Notes: generated from the sequence alone by a model not told the origin. 64,000 bases of DNA from Meishania litoralis (GCF_042611095.1 NZ_JBHFPV010000001.1:124001-188000), one strand, 5' to 3'. Numbered from the stretch's first letter, positions 26,779-36,187 are shown. Program-made: numbers and translations.

Positions 26779-27972
26779 TTAGCCCAATACTTCCTTGACC
26801 TTGTCGGCAGCTTCTTGAAATTGTACGGCCGAATGCACCGCTAGCCCAGAATTATCGATAATTTCCTTTGCCAATTCAGCATTGGTGCCCTGAAGTCTTA
26901 CAATGATAGGCACCTTGATGGCGTCTCCCATATTCTTATAGGCGTCGACAACACCTTGCGCCACACGGTCACAGCGAACGATCCCGCCAAATATATTTAT
27001 CAAAATGGCCTTTACCGCCGGGTCTTTCAGTATGATTCGAAATGCCTCCTCTACCCTTTTGGCATCGGCGGTACCACCGACATCCAAGAAGTTCGCCGGT
27101 TCCCCTCCTGCCATCTTGATGAGATCCATAGTGGCCATGGCCAGACCCGCACCGTTTACCATGCAACCGACATTTCCATCCAAATCGACATAATTTAGGC
27201 CAACCGCCCTTGCTTCGACCTCAATGGGATTCTCTTCACGCAAGTCACGCATCTCGGCATATTGCTTTCTTCGATACAGCGCATTATCGTCAATGGAAAC
27301 CTTGGCATCGACGGCCATTACCTTATCATCGGAAGTCTTCAACACAGGATTGATCTCGAACAAACTGGCATCACTTTCAACGAATGCCTTATATAGGGAC
27401 ATGACGAATTTTGTCATTTCCTTAAATGCCGTTCCCGAAAGACCTAGGTTAAAAGCCACCTTTCGCGCCTGAAAAGGCAACAGGCCCGTAGCCGGATCGA
27501 TTTCTTCGGTAAATATCAAGTGTGGTGTCTTTTCTGCGACCTCTTCGATGTTCATTCCTCCTTCGGTAGAATACATGATCATATTGCGACCCGTACCCCT
27601 GTTCAGCAACACCGACATATAAAATTCACTGGTCTCGCTATCACCAGGGTAGTAAACGTCTTCGGCGATCAAGACCTGATGCACCTTTTTTCCTTCTGCA
27701 GAGGTCTGTGGGGTGATCAATCGCATGCCGATGATATTTCCGGCCAATTCTTCCACTTCTTTCAGATTTTTGGCCAATTTAACGCCACCACCCTTGCCAC
27801 GACCACCTGCGTGCACTTGTGCTTTGATGACGTGCCAGCCCGTTCCCGTCTCTGCGGTCAACTGTTTTGCGGCCTCAACGGCCTCCTTTGAGTTATGGGC
27901 GACGATGCCACGCTGTATGCGTACCCCGAAACTTGCCAAAATTTCCTTTCCCTGATATTCGTGAAGATTCAT
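26779..27972 (-). CDS. sucC: succinyl-CoA synthetase (ADP-forming) beta subunit
   Basis: 397 residues. This is the nucleotide-binding subunit of the TCA-cycle enzyme that converts succinyl-CoA to succinate with ATP or GTP formation. The start MNLHEYQGKEILASFGV, the ATP-grasp core (VIKAQVHAGGRGKGGGVKLA near residue 47), and the C-terminal GCMVNGAGLAMATMDLIK and INIFGGIVRCD phosphohistidine-contact segments are diagnostic. sucD is not adjacent, which is common in Flavobacteriia. A promoter and a terminator bracket it as a single-gene transcript. Confidence 0.97.
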   Translation of the reverse strand: MNLHEYQGKEILASFGVRIQRGIVAHNSKEAVEAAKQLTAETGTGWHVIKAQVHAGGRGKGGGVKLAKNLKEVEELAGNIIGMRLITPQTSAEGKKVHQVLIAEDVYYPGDSETSEFYMSVLLNRGTGRNMIMYSTEGGMNIEEVAEKTPHLIFTEEIDPATGLLPFQARKVAFNLGLSGTAFKEMTKFVMSLYKAFVESDASLFEINPVLKTSDDKVMAVDAKVSIDDNALYRRKQYAEMRDLREENPIEVEARAVGLNYVDLDGNVGCMVNGAGLAMATMDLIKMAGGEPANFLDVGGTADAKRVEEAFRIILKDPAVKAILINIFGGIVRCDRVAQGVVDAYKNMGDAIKVPIIVRLQGTNAELAKEIIDNSGLAVHSAVQFQEAADKVKEVLG

Positions 27973-27999
27973 ATATAATCGGTGTCTTTAGGTTCGGTG

Positions 28000-28031
28000 C
28001 AAAAATAGCAAACCAAACGCATTTACACCAA
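28000..28031 (-). promoter_or_regulatory. sucC promoter
   Basis: On the minus strand TTG (28031-28029) is followed after 21 bp by TATTTTTG (28007-28000). Both boxes match the Flavobacterium consensus TTG-N17-23-TAnnTTTG, and the -7 box is 27 bp from the sucC start codon. Confidence 0.65.
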
Positions 28032-28072
28032 AATAAAAGTTATCGATTACCACTGCACATGATTTGGGTCGA

Positions 28073-28708
28073 CTATTTGATTCCCTTAAAGTCCAAGGGG
28101 TCGAAATTTCTGAAATCACCATTGAGCTTGATGGTCTTTTTTGTTCTTTCGAGTTCTTTAAGTACAGAAATCGTCCCTATCAAATGTGCCTTTATAAAGG
28201 CAAGACGCTCGCTTTCCCGTGAAAGTTGCAAAAGTTGGTACTCTTGCTCATAGGATAGTCCCATTTTATGGGCCAAAATATAACTATGGAACTTTTCGGG
28301 AGGTATCGGGGTAAAGGGCACTTCCATAAGTCGATATAATTCTTCTATCAAGTCCAATACTTCCACCGTCTCGGTCGCTTCGACATCGTTGAAAGAATCA
28401 AGGAATTGAACCACGCCACCAGCGTAGGGCTTGCTAGGCATTTGATTCTCAAAGGTCAGGATCTTGAATACCTGTCTGGCGACGCATACGACATCCATCT
28501 CGCCATTCTCATAGGTCGTGACTACCTCAACCAATTGAACCTCGGTGCCATAGGCTACATTTCCGTTGATATAGACCGGAATACCAAAGGTTATGGCATC
28601 CTTCCTACAATCGATGATCAATTGTTTGTAGCGTTCCTCGAAAATATGGAGCGGTACGGTCTCACCAGGAAAAAAAACGGATTGCAATGGAAAAAAAGGA
28701 AGTTTCAT
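28073..28708 (-). CDS. LON N-terminal (substrate-binding) domain protein
   Basis: 211 residues with no AAA+ or protease part. It begins with the LON-substrate-binding pattern LPFFPLQSVFFPGETVPLHIFEERY and has YGTEVQLVEVVTTYENGEMDVV in the middle, then a helical bundle ending in LIGTISVLKELERT. Stand-alone LON-domain proteins are widespread and may act as adaptors; the function is not established. Divergent from lysA. Confidence 0.87.
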   Translation of the reverse strand: MKLPFFPLQSVFFPGETVPLHIFEERYKQLIIDCRKDAITFGIPVYINGNVAYGTEVQLVEVVTTYENGEMDVVCVARQVFKILTFENQMPSKPYAGGVVQFLDSFNDVEATETVEVLDLIEELYRLMEVPFTPIPPEKFHSYILAHKMGLSYEQEYQLLQLSRESERLAFIKAHLIGTISVLKELERTKKTIKLNGDFRNFDPLDFKGIK

Positions 28709-28880
28709 AGGTTCATTTCATTTAGTTTTAAATGTACGATTACAATGTCATAAGGACAAATGTCATGTACATTACCATGATTGTTACATTTACAACATTT
28801 TGTTGTATTAATTATATTTCCGCTAAATATTCTTGTATGGGAAACCGAAGTACGTTAGCTTTACCAAAAATGATAGCAAA

Positions 28881-30122
28881 ATGAAAAATGCTGACTTGCT
28901 AAAAATTGCAAAATCTTATGGCGACCCGGTATATGTGTATGATGCCGAAAAAATAATCGGTCAATTCAAAAGGCTTACCAACGCGTTCAAAGGGGTCAAA
29001 AATTTGAAATTGAACTATGCCGCAAAAGCCCTGTCGAACATTACGATCCTTCGGCTGATGAACAGTTTGGGAAGCGGCCTTGATACGGTATCGATTCAAG
29101 AAGTTGAGTTGGGCCTCATGGCGGGGTTCAAGCCCGAAGATATCATTTTCACCCCGAACGGGGTTTCTTTGGAGGAAATCGAAAGGGCTTCGGCGCTGGG
29201 CGTGCGTATCAATATAGACAACCTTTCCATACTTGAGCAGTTCGGGAGCAAGCACCCAAAAATACCCGTTTGCATTCGTATCAATCCGCATGTGATGGCC
29301 GGTGGCAACTCGAATATTTCGGTAGGCCATATCGATTCGAAATTCGGTATCAGCATACATCAAATTCCGCATTTATTGCGAATCGTCAAACTTACCAAAA
29401 TGAATATCAATGGTATTCACATGCATACCGGCAGCGATATTCTCGATATTGATGTTTTTCTGTATGCGTCAGAAATCCTTTTTGAAACGGCCAAAAATTT
29501 CGAGAATCTTGATTTTATCGATTTCGGAAGCGGTTTCAAAGTACCCTATAAAGAAGGTGATATCGAGACCAATGTCGAAGAACTGGGCAAAAAATTGGGC
29601 AAACGCTTCAATGATTTCTGCGCGGAATACGGTAAGGAATTGACCTTGGCCTTCGAGCCCGGCAAATTTTTGGTAAGCGAGGCCGGTTATTTCTTGGCGA
29701 AGGTGAACGTGGTAAAACAAACGACCTCTACGGTTTTTGCGAGTATCGATTCAGGTTTCAACCATTTGATAAGGCCCATGCTATATGGTGCCACCCATAG
29801 CATCAGCAATATTTCGAACCCGGGGGGGCGCGAACGTTACTACTCAGTGGTTGGCTATATATGCGAGACCGATACTTTTGGCAACAATCGAAGGATCAAT
29901 GAAATCGCCGAGGGCGATATTCTCTGTTTTAGAAATGCAGGGGCCTATTGTTTTACCATGGCGAGCAATTACAATTCAAGGTACCGACCGCCCGAAGTAC
30001 TTTGGCATGAGGGTCGGGCCATTCTGATACGTGAGCGCGAAACGTTTGAAGATCTTATTCGCAACCAAGTCGATGTCAAAGATCTCTTTGCCCCTAAGAA
30101 GGAAAAAATCTTGGTGAAATAA
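28881..30122 (+). CDS. lysA: diaminopimelate decarboxylase
   Basis: 413 residues from ATG 28881 (MKNADLLKIAKSYGDPVYVYDAEKI); the frame runs back to TTG 28833. It decarboxylates meso-diaminopimelate to L-lysine with PLP. The PLP lysine is in LNYAAKALSN near residue 49. The alanine-racemase-type barrel continues with HMHTGSDI near residue 180 and DFGSGFKVPY. EPGKFLVSEAG and the C-terminal CETDTFGNNR supply the glycine-rich phosphate site and the active-site Cys from the partner subunit. It completes the pathway that dapD starts, but is not linked to it. Confidence 0.95.
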   Translation: MKNADLLKIAKSYGDPVYVYDAEKIIGQFKRLTNAFKGVKNLKLNYAAKALSNITILRLMNSLGSGLDTVSIQEVELGLMAGFKPEDIIFTPNGVSLEEIERASALGVRINIDNLSILEQFGSKHPKIPVCIRINPHVMAGGNSNISVGHIDSKFGISIHQIPHLLRIVKLTKMNINGIHMHTGSDILDIDVFLYASEILFETAKNFENLDFIDFGSGFKVPYKEGDIETNVEELGKKLGKRFNDFCAEYGKELTLAFEPGKFLVSEAGYFLAKVNVVKQTTSTVFASIDSGFNHLIRPMLYGATHSISNISNPGGRERYYSVVGYICETDTFGNNRRINEIAEGDILCFRNAGAYCFTMASNYNSRYRPPEVLWHEGRAILIRERETFEDLIRNQVDVKDLFAPKKEKILVK

Positions 30123-30185
30123 ACCTCGGGTATTTTCGTTAGTTTTGGTATAGAATTTGGACTAATAGTCCGAAATGCGCAACCC

Positions 30186-30716
30186 ATGAAAATATTCGCC
30201 CCAATGCAGATCAAAATCGCTTTATTCTTGTTCGTAGGCCTTTTGGCCTTTGATTCAAGCGCCCAAGAAGTTAAATGGCTCACTTGGAACGAGGCGGCCG
30301 AGTTGGCGGCGACCGAAAAAAATCCAAAGAAAATTTTTATTGACATCTATACCGATTGGTGCGGATGGTGCAAAAAAATGGACAAGGACACTTTTCAAAA
30401 TGCCGAAGTCGCGGCCTATATGACCGAAAATTTCTATATGGTAAAACTTGACGGCGAGGGCAAGGAAGACATCGAATTCAAGGGCAAGGTCTTTAAGTTC
30501 GTACCCTCGGGCCGAAAAGGTTATCATGAGTTCGCAGCCGCATTGATGCAAGGTAAGCTTAGTTACCCGACCACGGTTTTCTTGGATGAAAAATTGAACA
30601 TGCTTTCCCCGGTACCGGGCTATCAAAAACCAAAGCCTTTCTTGAACATTGCCAAGTATTTTGGCGACGACATCTACAAGGAAAAGGATTGGAAAACCTA
30701 CGCCGAAGGAAAATAG
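30186..30716 (+). CDS. secreted thioredoxin-family protein
   Basis: 176 residues with a signal peptide (ALFLFVGLLAFDSSAQ). The thioredoxin motif is DWCGWCKKMD near residues 57-66, followed by TFQNAEVAAYMTENFYMVKLD. A Pro preceding the last strands (SYPTTVFLD near residue 128) is the cis-Pro position. The type (thioredoxin_7/DsbD-C-like) acts as a periplasmic thiol reductase or disulfide handler. An ATG at 30204 is an alternative start. It follows lysA by 63 bp. Confidence 0.88.
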   Translation: MKIFAPMQIKIALFLFVGLLAFDSSAQEVKWLTWNEAAELAATEKNPKKIFIDIYTDWCGWCKKMDKDTFQNAEVAAYMTENFYMVKLDGEGKEDIEFKGKVFKFVPSGRKGYHEFAAALMQGKLSYPTTVFLDEKLNMLSPVPGYQKPKPFLNIAKYFGDDIYKEKDWKTYAEGK

Positions 30717-30787
30717 CATTGCCGCACTATCCGACCTTCTTAGATCGTTACACCTTATTTGGCCTGTATTCCGTTATCGCATTAATC

Positions 30788-30948
30788 GAACCCATCTTGA
30801 CTTTTTTGATTGACGCGAAAATCAGCTATTTTGAGTTTGATAGAAGGCATTTTTAAGTTGCTCAGCAGGGCTACGCCATGAAAAAATGTCAAAAAACAGG
30901 CTCAAAAGAGCAATTTTTTAACCAATGGGAAAAAGTCAAGGTGAGTTC
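30788..30948. mobile_element. MITE-like element with 19 bp terminal inverted repeats
   Basis: The 286 bp gap between the thioredoxin and aminopeptidase genes holds a 161 bp unit whose ends are inverted copies. Left: GAACCCATCTTGACTTTTT. Right, read on the other strand: GAACTCACCTTGACTTTTT. They match at 17 of 19 positions, and TAAT(c) precedes both. No transposase is encoded inside. A 42-codon ORF (30878-31006) crosses the right end but has no recognisable content. It may be a non-autonomous transposon or a fixed intergenic repeat. Confidence 0.5.
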
Positions 30949-31002
30949 ATTACCTTTCAGGAGTAATTGCAAGTATGATCCGTACTTTTTATCCCTGAGA
31001 CA

Positions 31003-33585
31003 TTGAAGCTGTACAATTGTATTTTCGTATTAATTTTTGCGCTTTCCTGTAAAAACAATCCACCGTTCGAAGAGACCCTGTTGAAAGATGGCGTGCCCCT
31101 TGCCTTGGCCGAATACCGCCACGGGCAGGTATCGAACGTTGAATACCGATTGTCTTTCGCGATTCCTAAGGAGAAAGAAGATCCCATAAAGGCAAAATTG
31201 ATCTTGGACCTACATATTTCCGAATACAATACCCCCCTCTACTTGGATTTCAAGGAAGACGCCGATCATATAAAATCCGTAACGGTCAATGGTGAGTCCG
31301 AAGAAATCGACCACCGGAATGAACATTTGGTCATCGGCCCGCAGCATCTTGATTCCGGTGCCAATCAAATCGAAATCGAATTTGTAATGGGCGAACTCTC
31401 GCTCAACCGCAATGAAGAATACCTGTACACACTTTTGGTACCTGACCGTGCCCGGACCTTGTTCCCGTGTTTCGACCAACCGAATATAAAGGCCAAATAT
31501 ACCTTGACGATTACAGCCCCTGACGATTGGCAGGTACTCTGTGGTGCCCCGGAAATAAAATCCGTGCAAAAAAATGGCTTTACCGTTCATGAATTCGGCC
31601 AGACCGAAAATATCAGCACCTATCTTTTTTCGTTCGTGGCAGGAAAATTTCAATCCGCTTCTGAAAACCCCGAAGGTTTTGATATGACACTTTTATACCG
31701 TGAGAACGATACGGCCAAGATTTCTCGGAGCTTGCCCGTAATTTTTGATTCGCATTACCGATCGGTCAAATTTCTTGAGAACTACACGGCATACAGATTT
31801 CCTTTTCAAAAACTCGACTATGCGGCCATTCCGGGATTTCAATATGGCGGCATGGAGCATGTCGGGGCCATACAATATCGTGAAGGCGCCTTGTTTTTAG
31901 ATGAAAGTGCCACTGAAAACCGAAGACTTTCAAGGGCCAAATTGATAGCACACGAAACGGCGCACATGTGGTTCGGTGATCTGGTCACCATGGATTGGTT
32001 CAATGACGTTTGGATGAAGGAGGTCTTTGCCAATTTTATGGCCGATAAGATCGTGAATCCCGCTTTCCCTGAAATCGATCATCGCTTGGCCTTTATGGTG
32101 GCGCATTATCCGCGGGCCTATAGTGAAGACCGCACCTTGGGCACCAACCCGATTCGACAGCCCTTGAACAACCTGAACGATGCGGGGTCGCTCTATGGCA
32201 GTATCATCTACAACAAAGCACCCATTATGATGCGCCAGCTGGAAACCGTTATGGGCGAAACGGCCTTTCAAAAAGGCATTCAAAACTATATTGAGAACTA
32301 TGCCTATGAAAATGCCGTTTGGAACGACCTTGTCGAAATTCTCGACCAAGAGACAAATACCGACCTCAAAGCATGGAGCAAAATCTGGGTCGATCGATCC
32401 GGTCGCCCTATCTTCGACCAACACATTTCATATGACGCGGATGGTACCATAGCACAATTCGAACTACACCAAAGCGCCGAGGATGGCAGTGATGGCATTT
32501 GGCCCCAGACTTTTGATATTGCCCTGACGTATCCCGATACGGTCATTACGTTGACCGCGAACATCATCGAAAAGAAAACCACCCTTGACTACGCAAAAGG
32601 ATTGAAAAAACCGAGTTCCATCGTCTACAATGCAAACGGACTCGGATATGGGGTCTTTCCCGTGGAGGTATCGCAACTGGACAATATTCCCTTTCTAAAA
32701 GACCCTGTGACCAGGGGCTATGCGTATATCAATAGCTTTGAAAATGCCCTAAACGGGAATATTCCTCTAGAGACGGCTTTCGAACTGTTTCGTAAGGGGA
32801 TGGCCACCGAAAGCAATGAATTGCTTATCAACCTTATTAGTGGATATCTTGGTTCCATGTATTGGAACTACCTTACCGAGGCACAACGTGAGCACTACCA
32901 ACAACCCTTGGAAAAGCAATTGCTGCAACAGTTACAGTCGGAACTTCCGCCAAATATCAAAAAAACACTGTTCGATCGTTTCCGTTCCATTGCCTATTCG
33001 GATTCGGGGAAAAATACGCTTTACGCTATTTGGAACAAAACCAAGGTAATTCCCGATCTCAGGCTCAATCAAGACGATTATACGGCCATGGCCATGGATC
33101 TGGCACTTTACGGGCACCCCGAACAGGCTGAAATTCTCGAAAAAGCCAAAAGCGAACTGACCAACCCCGATAAATTGGAACGGTTTGAATTTCTATTGCC
33201 CGCACTGTCAAACGATGTGGCCGAAAGGGATGCTTTTTTTGAATCGTTGAAAGCGGAAAAAAACCGCGCCAAGGAAAGTTGGACGTTGACCGCCCTTAAC
33301 TATTTGAACCACCCCTTACGCCAACAGGAAAGCATAAAATACCTCAAACCCAGTCTGGCGTTGTTGGATGAAATTCAAAAGACGGGCGATATCTTTTTCC
33401 CAAAAGGATGGTTGAACAATACCATCGGCGCCTATACTTCTGCGGAGGCCTACGAGATACTCGAAGATTTTATCGCCGCAAACCCTGACCTAAACCCCGC
33501 GTTGCTGAAAAAACTGTTGCAGGCCTCCGATGACCTGAGAAGGGTACAATTGTTGGGTAAAAAAGTGGATAAGGGAAATGACTAA
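31003..33585 (+). CDS. M1 family aminopeptidase, lipoprotein
   Basis: 860 residues from TTG 31003, because the resulting N-terminus is a lipoprotein signal (MKLYNCIFVLIFALSCK, lipobox ALSC). The exopeptidase motif is YGGMEH (GAMEN equivalent) near residue 281. The zinc site is HETAH at residues 317-321 with the third ligand Glu exactly 19 positions after the second His (residue 340). A long helical C-terminal domain follows, as in aminopeptidase N relatives. It removes N-terminal residues from peptides at the periplasmic face of a membrane. The MITE-like element ends 54 bp upstream of its start. Confidence 0.93.
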   Translation: MKLYNCIFVLIFALSCKNNPPFEETLLKDGVPLALAEYRHGQVSNVEYRLSFAIPKEKEDPIKAKLILDLHISEYNTPLYLDFKEDADHIKSVTVNGESEEIDHRNEHLVIGPQHLDSGANQIEIEFVMGELSLNRNEEYLYTLLVPDRARTLFPCFDQPNIKAKYTLTITAPDDWQVLCGAPEIKSVQKNGFTVHEFGQTENISTYLFSFVAGKFQSASENPEGFDMTLLYRENDTAKISRSLPVIFDSHYRSVKFLENYTAYRFPFQKLDYAAIPGFQYGGMEHVGAIQYREGALFLDESATENRRLSRAKLIAHETAHMWFGDLVTMDWFNDVWMKEVFANFMADKIVNPAFPEIDHRLAFMVAHYPRAYSEDRTLGTNPIRQPLNNLNDAGSLYGSIIYNKAPIMMRQLETVMGETAFQKGIQNYIENYAYENAVWNDLVEILDQETNTDLKAWSKIWVDRSGRPIFDQHISYDADGTIAQFELHQSAEDGSDGIWPQTFDIALTYPDTVITLTANIIEKKTTLDYAKGLKKPSSIVYNANGLGYGVFPVEVSQLDNIPFLKDPVTRGYAYINSFENALNGNIPLETAFELFRKGMATESNELLINLISGYLGSMYWNYLTEAQREHYQQPLEKQLLQQLQSELPPNIKKTLFDRFRSIAYSDSGKNTLYAIWNKTKVIPDLRLNQDDYTAMAMDLALYGHPEQAEILEKAKSELTNPDKLERFEFLLPALSNDVAERDAFFESLKAEKNRAKESWTLTALNYLNHPLRQQESIKYLKPSLALLDEIQKTGDIFFPKGWLNNTIGAYTSAEAYEILEDFIAANPDLNPALLKKLLQASDDLRRVQLLGKKVDKGND

Positions 33586-33690
33586 TGATTTCCTTCGGGA
33601 ATTATGTAGTCTTTATTTAGGACGGGGCAGTATTGCACAGAACGGTTTGGCTACGCGCAGTATCCCGAAGGGTATTGCGTATAGGTGTTA

Positions 33691-33698
33691 TTGGCAGC
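33691..33698. repeat. left half of an inverted octamer flanking the NACHT gene
   Basis: TTGGCAGC lies 9 bp beyond the 3' end of the NACHT gene; its exact inverted copy GCTGCCAA is at 35698-35705, 10 bp before the NACHT start codon. Just outside the left copy an imperfect palindrome (CGCAGTATCCC-GAA-GGGTATTGCG, about 33655-33680) is present. These could be scars of insertion of the gene. Confidence 0.4.
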
Positions 33699-33707
33699 TG
33701 GCTTTTT

Positions 33708-35687
33708 TTAAAAATTCAATAAGCTGTTGTTACTCGCTTTTTTTGATCTACTTTCAATTCTATCAATCTGTTCTAATGCTTTGTCTTTGTCTACAGTTAG
33801 GAAAGAACGTTTGCGCAGATGGATTTTAATTAAATCATTCACTTTCGAAAAATTTGTTTCACTGTTCAATAATGCATTTTTTCTATCTGTGACATGATAT
33901 GGCTTCCTTTTTATCAGTTTTAAATCAATTTTTTCAGAAACAGAAGTAATGTCAATTTGTTTTATAAAATCATAACCTAAGTTGTTATGGTACTCAATGA
34001 GGTTTTGTTCAGGTTTCTTTATTTCAGGTATTTTTATACAAGAAATATCGTCTTCACTTTCGGTAACATTGATACCAATTGACATTCTTGGGTATTTTAT
34101 TTTAAATTGGTTTTTAAGAATTTTAAATACTTCAGAGGGATGATTTTCCTTTGTCTTCAAATCAAATCGAATTCTTATTAGGTATATGTCGTATCCGAAA
34201 GTTAACTCTTGACGCATTAATTTTTCTTTACCATCAAAGTTTTTATAACTATTGTCAAGATAGTCTATAAATTTTGTAAGTAATGAAAGTGTAATTACGC
34301 TTTCAAAACCTAATGGATCCATACTCTGATACAGGTCTAATACATTTATGTAAGACATATTATTTTTATGAAATGCAATATGTTTTAATATGTCCTTTTG
34401 AATCTCTTTTGAATCAATAAATATGAATTGTGCAGCAAAATACTCTTGAAGAGATTTGTGGGACCATTTGTAATACATGCCGTCTTTTGAAAAAATCGGA
34501 ACAGTAATTAATAGGTCTTTAATAAAGTCTGATGATTTTACATTGTTTTCACCAACGTAGTCTAATGACTCTGTAACAATTATACCAAGTTCATCTCTTG
34601 TAAACTCTATTTTGTTTTCTTGCTTCAAGCAGAAATATCCAAAGGTTCTTAATACACGATGAAATTCATCAGAACCTAATTTTGAATGTTTTTCTCTTTC
34701 AAAGGAATCTCCTTTGGATAGGTCATGAGATTCAAATAGTGCATCAAATACCTGTCTGTAGAAAATATGTTTTTTAAAGGGAATACTTTGTTTATGTTCA
34801 AAAGCAGTAAACAAAAGGGATACTAATAGTGGAGTTGTTAAATATTCTTCAATGTTCGAGAAATTATCTTTCTCTTGAATTTTAGAAATTAAAAGTGGAG
34901 CAATTTTGTTAGATATATCGTAACGCTTTATTAATTCATACGCTTCATCTGGAATTAGCGGTTTTATTTGGTACTTAAAGAAGTCTCCAAATGATGATAA
35001 AGCTTCCTCAGGGCGTGATGTTAGTACAAATTTATTACTTCGTGCTTTAGATATAAATTTCTGAATTTCAGTTGTTACATGTGCTCGGTCAGTAATTGAT
35101 ATTTCGTCAAATCCGTCAAAGAAGAAAATAAAATCACCCCTTTTGATTAGATCAAGTACAAACTGTTTGTCAATTTCTTCATTTATTGGATTGAGTTGTT
35201 CTAGAATCTCCTGAATTACGTCTTTATTTTTTGAAAGCCGCCTAAGTTCTATAAGCATGGGAACGCCTTCATTTTTGTCAATACACGACAAGAGTAGTTT
35301 TTTCGACATAGTTGACTTACCCATGCCTGCAGTATCGGTAATTAAGATTTTGCTGGATTCTTTGAATACTACGTCACTATATTGGTCAATTAATATACTT
35401 CCTCGTTTGTCATGATTATTTTGATATTGAATTGTTAAAGGGACATATACATCATCCAAAAGAATCTTTCTCCTTTTGAAGGCAACAGTGTTTAGGATTG
35501 CATTCTTTTCATAAGTTTCATTCAAATATTCTAAGAATTTATCCTCAAAGGCGTGGTCAATAATATTCTCATCTCTTTTCCAGGATTTTTTAATTTCATC
35601 AAGTTTAGGTTTTAAGAATGTATCAAAAACAACTTTTGTCAGGGGCGCTGCAATCGTTGCTATATTTTTAACTGTATCTATTTCCAT
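33708..35687 (-). CDS. NACHT-domain STAND NTPase (bacterial NLR-like)
   Basis: 659 residues from ATG 35687. Walker A (DTAGMGKST) is near residues 119-126. Walker B (FFFDGFDEIS, about 188-196) has the small residue and acidic pair typical of NACHT. A sensor/arginine-finger segment (FVLTSRPEE) lies near 220, and the winged-helix end HKSLQEYFAAQF is near residue 405. The first 110 residues are helical, with no TIR, nuclease, protease or membrane effector that I recognise. The last 230 are unassigned, not LRR or TPR. This fits the short bacterial NACHT proteins (bNACHT) shown to defend against phage, but a defence role here is inference. Base composition is visibly AT-rich compared with its neighbours, suggesting transfer. 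Confidence 0.85.
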   Translation of the reverse strand: MEIDTVKNIATIAAPLTKVVFDTFLKPKLDEIKKSWKRDENIIDHAFEDKFLEYLNETYEKNAILNTVAFKRRKILLDDVYVPLTIQYQNNHDKRGSILIDQYSDVVFKESSKILITDTAGMGKSTMSKKLLLSCIDKNEGVPMLIELRRLSKNKDVIQEILEQLNPINEEIDKQFVLDLIKRGDFIFFFDGFDEISITDRAHVTTEIQKFISKARSNKFVLTSRPEEALSSFGDFFKYQIKPLIPDEAYELIKRYDISNKIAPLLISKIQEKDNFSNIEEYLTTPLLVSLLFTAFEHKQSIPFKKHIFYRQVFDALFESHDLSKGDSFEREKHSKLGSDEFHRVLRTFGYFCLKQENKIEFTRDELGIIVTESLDYVGENNVKSSDFIKDLLITVPIFSKDGMYYKWSHKSLQEYFAAQFIFIDSKEIQKDILKHIAFHKNNMSYINVLDLYQSMDPLGFESVITLSLLTKFIDYLDNSYKNFDGKEKLMRQELTFGYDIYLIRIRFDLKTKENHPSEVFKILKNQFKIKYPRMSIGINVTESEDDISCIKIPEIKKPEQNLIEYHNNLGYDFIKQIDITSVSEKIDLKLIKRKPYHVTDRKNALLNSETNFSKVNDLIKIHLRKRSFLTVDKDKALEQIDRIESRSKKASNNSLLNF

Positions 35688-35709
35688 AATATTGCTTGCT
35701 GCCAACTAG

Positions 35710-35775
35710 GTTATAAGAGCACACTATAAATTTCTTACAAAATACCTTGGCATACAAGTATACTCATTAAAAAGC
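35710..35775. repeat. intergenic repeat, copy A
   Basis: A 66 bp segment directly upstream of the NACHT gene matches 37726-37789 in the same orientation at 51 of 64 positions with one 2-base gap; the core TATAAATTTCTTACA is identical. In both places it is just upstream of the start of a minus-strand gene. Copy A is also bracketed by TGCCAAC (35700-35706) and GTTGGCA (35799-35805), a 7-base inverted pair, so it resembles a recombination-site-like unit. Confidence 0.6.
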
Positions 35776-35813
35776 ACAATACCGCAGACGCATCTTTGTT
35801 GGCAATTGGTTTT

Positions 35814-36187
35814 TCAATATTTCCATTTGGCTCCCCTTTCTTCAACATCCTTTTTTCTGTATTCGGCAATTTTTCGGATCAGATTTTCGGGCAGGGGTCG
35901 ATCATACTGAAATTGAACGGAGTCTTGTTTGGTCGTATAGGAACCAAGTTCTTTTTCAAAGGGTTGCATTGCGGGTCCGGTCGGGATAAAACTCAAATGG
36001 GCATTATGCGCAGCATATGCAAAAAGTATCGTTTCGGATGCGAAAACCGGTTTACCCCATTTCAATCCCTCTTTTGCCTCTGGCACTACGCTTTTAAGAT
36101 CGCACGTAATTCTTCTATTTTCGATCGGGCGATCTTGGGCAGTTGTTCAATATAGTCCTCTACGCTGGTAGTTTTCTTTTTTTCCAT
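35814..36187 (-). pseudogene. DUF1801 family gene with a single-base frameshift
   Basis: From ATG 36187 the frame reads MEKKKTTSVEDYIEQLP and 33 codons later hits TAG at 36088-36086. The next frame continues VPEAKEGLKWGKPVF and runs to TGA at 35814. Joined, they give about 124 residues of a DUF1801 (YdhG/frataxin-fold) protein. Restoring one G in AAAGCG-GTAGTG would repair the frame. It is either a genuine pseudogene or a sequencing error. Family members have been linked to iron chaperoning or are uncharacterised. Confidence 0.75.

Noticed and set aside
30878..31006. 42-codon ORF starting MKKCQKTGSKEQF
   Set aside because: It overlaps the right end of the MITE-like element and the aminopeptidase start, and has no recognisable domain or conserved neighbour; likely chance.
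33708..35687. Reading the NACHT gene as an AAA+ transcription regulator or ABC ATPase
   Set aside because: The Walker B DGFDE pattern and the SLQEYFAAQF winged-helix end are NACHT-specific; no ABC signature and no DNA-binding domain are seen.
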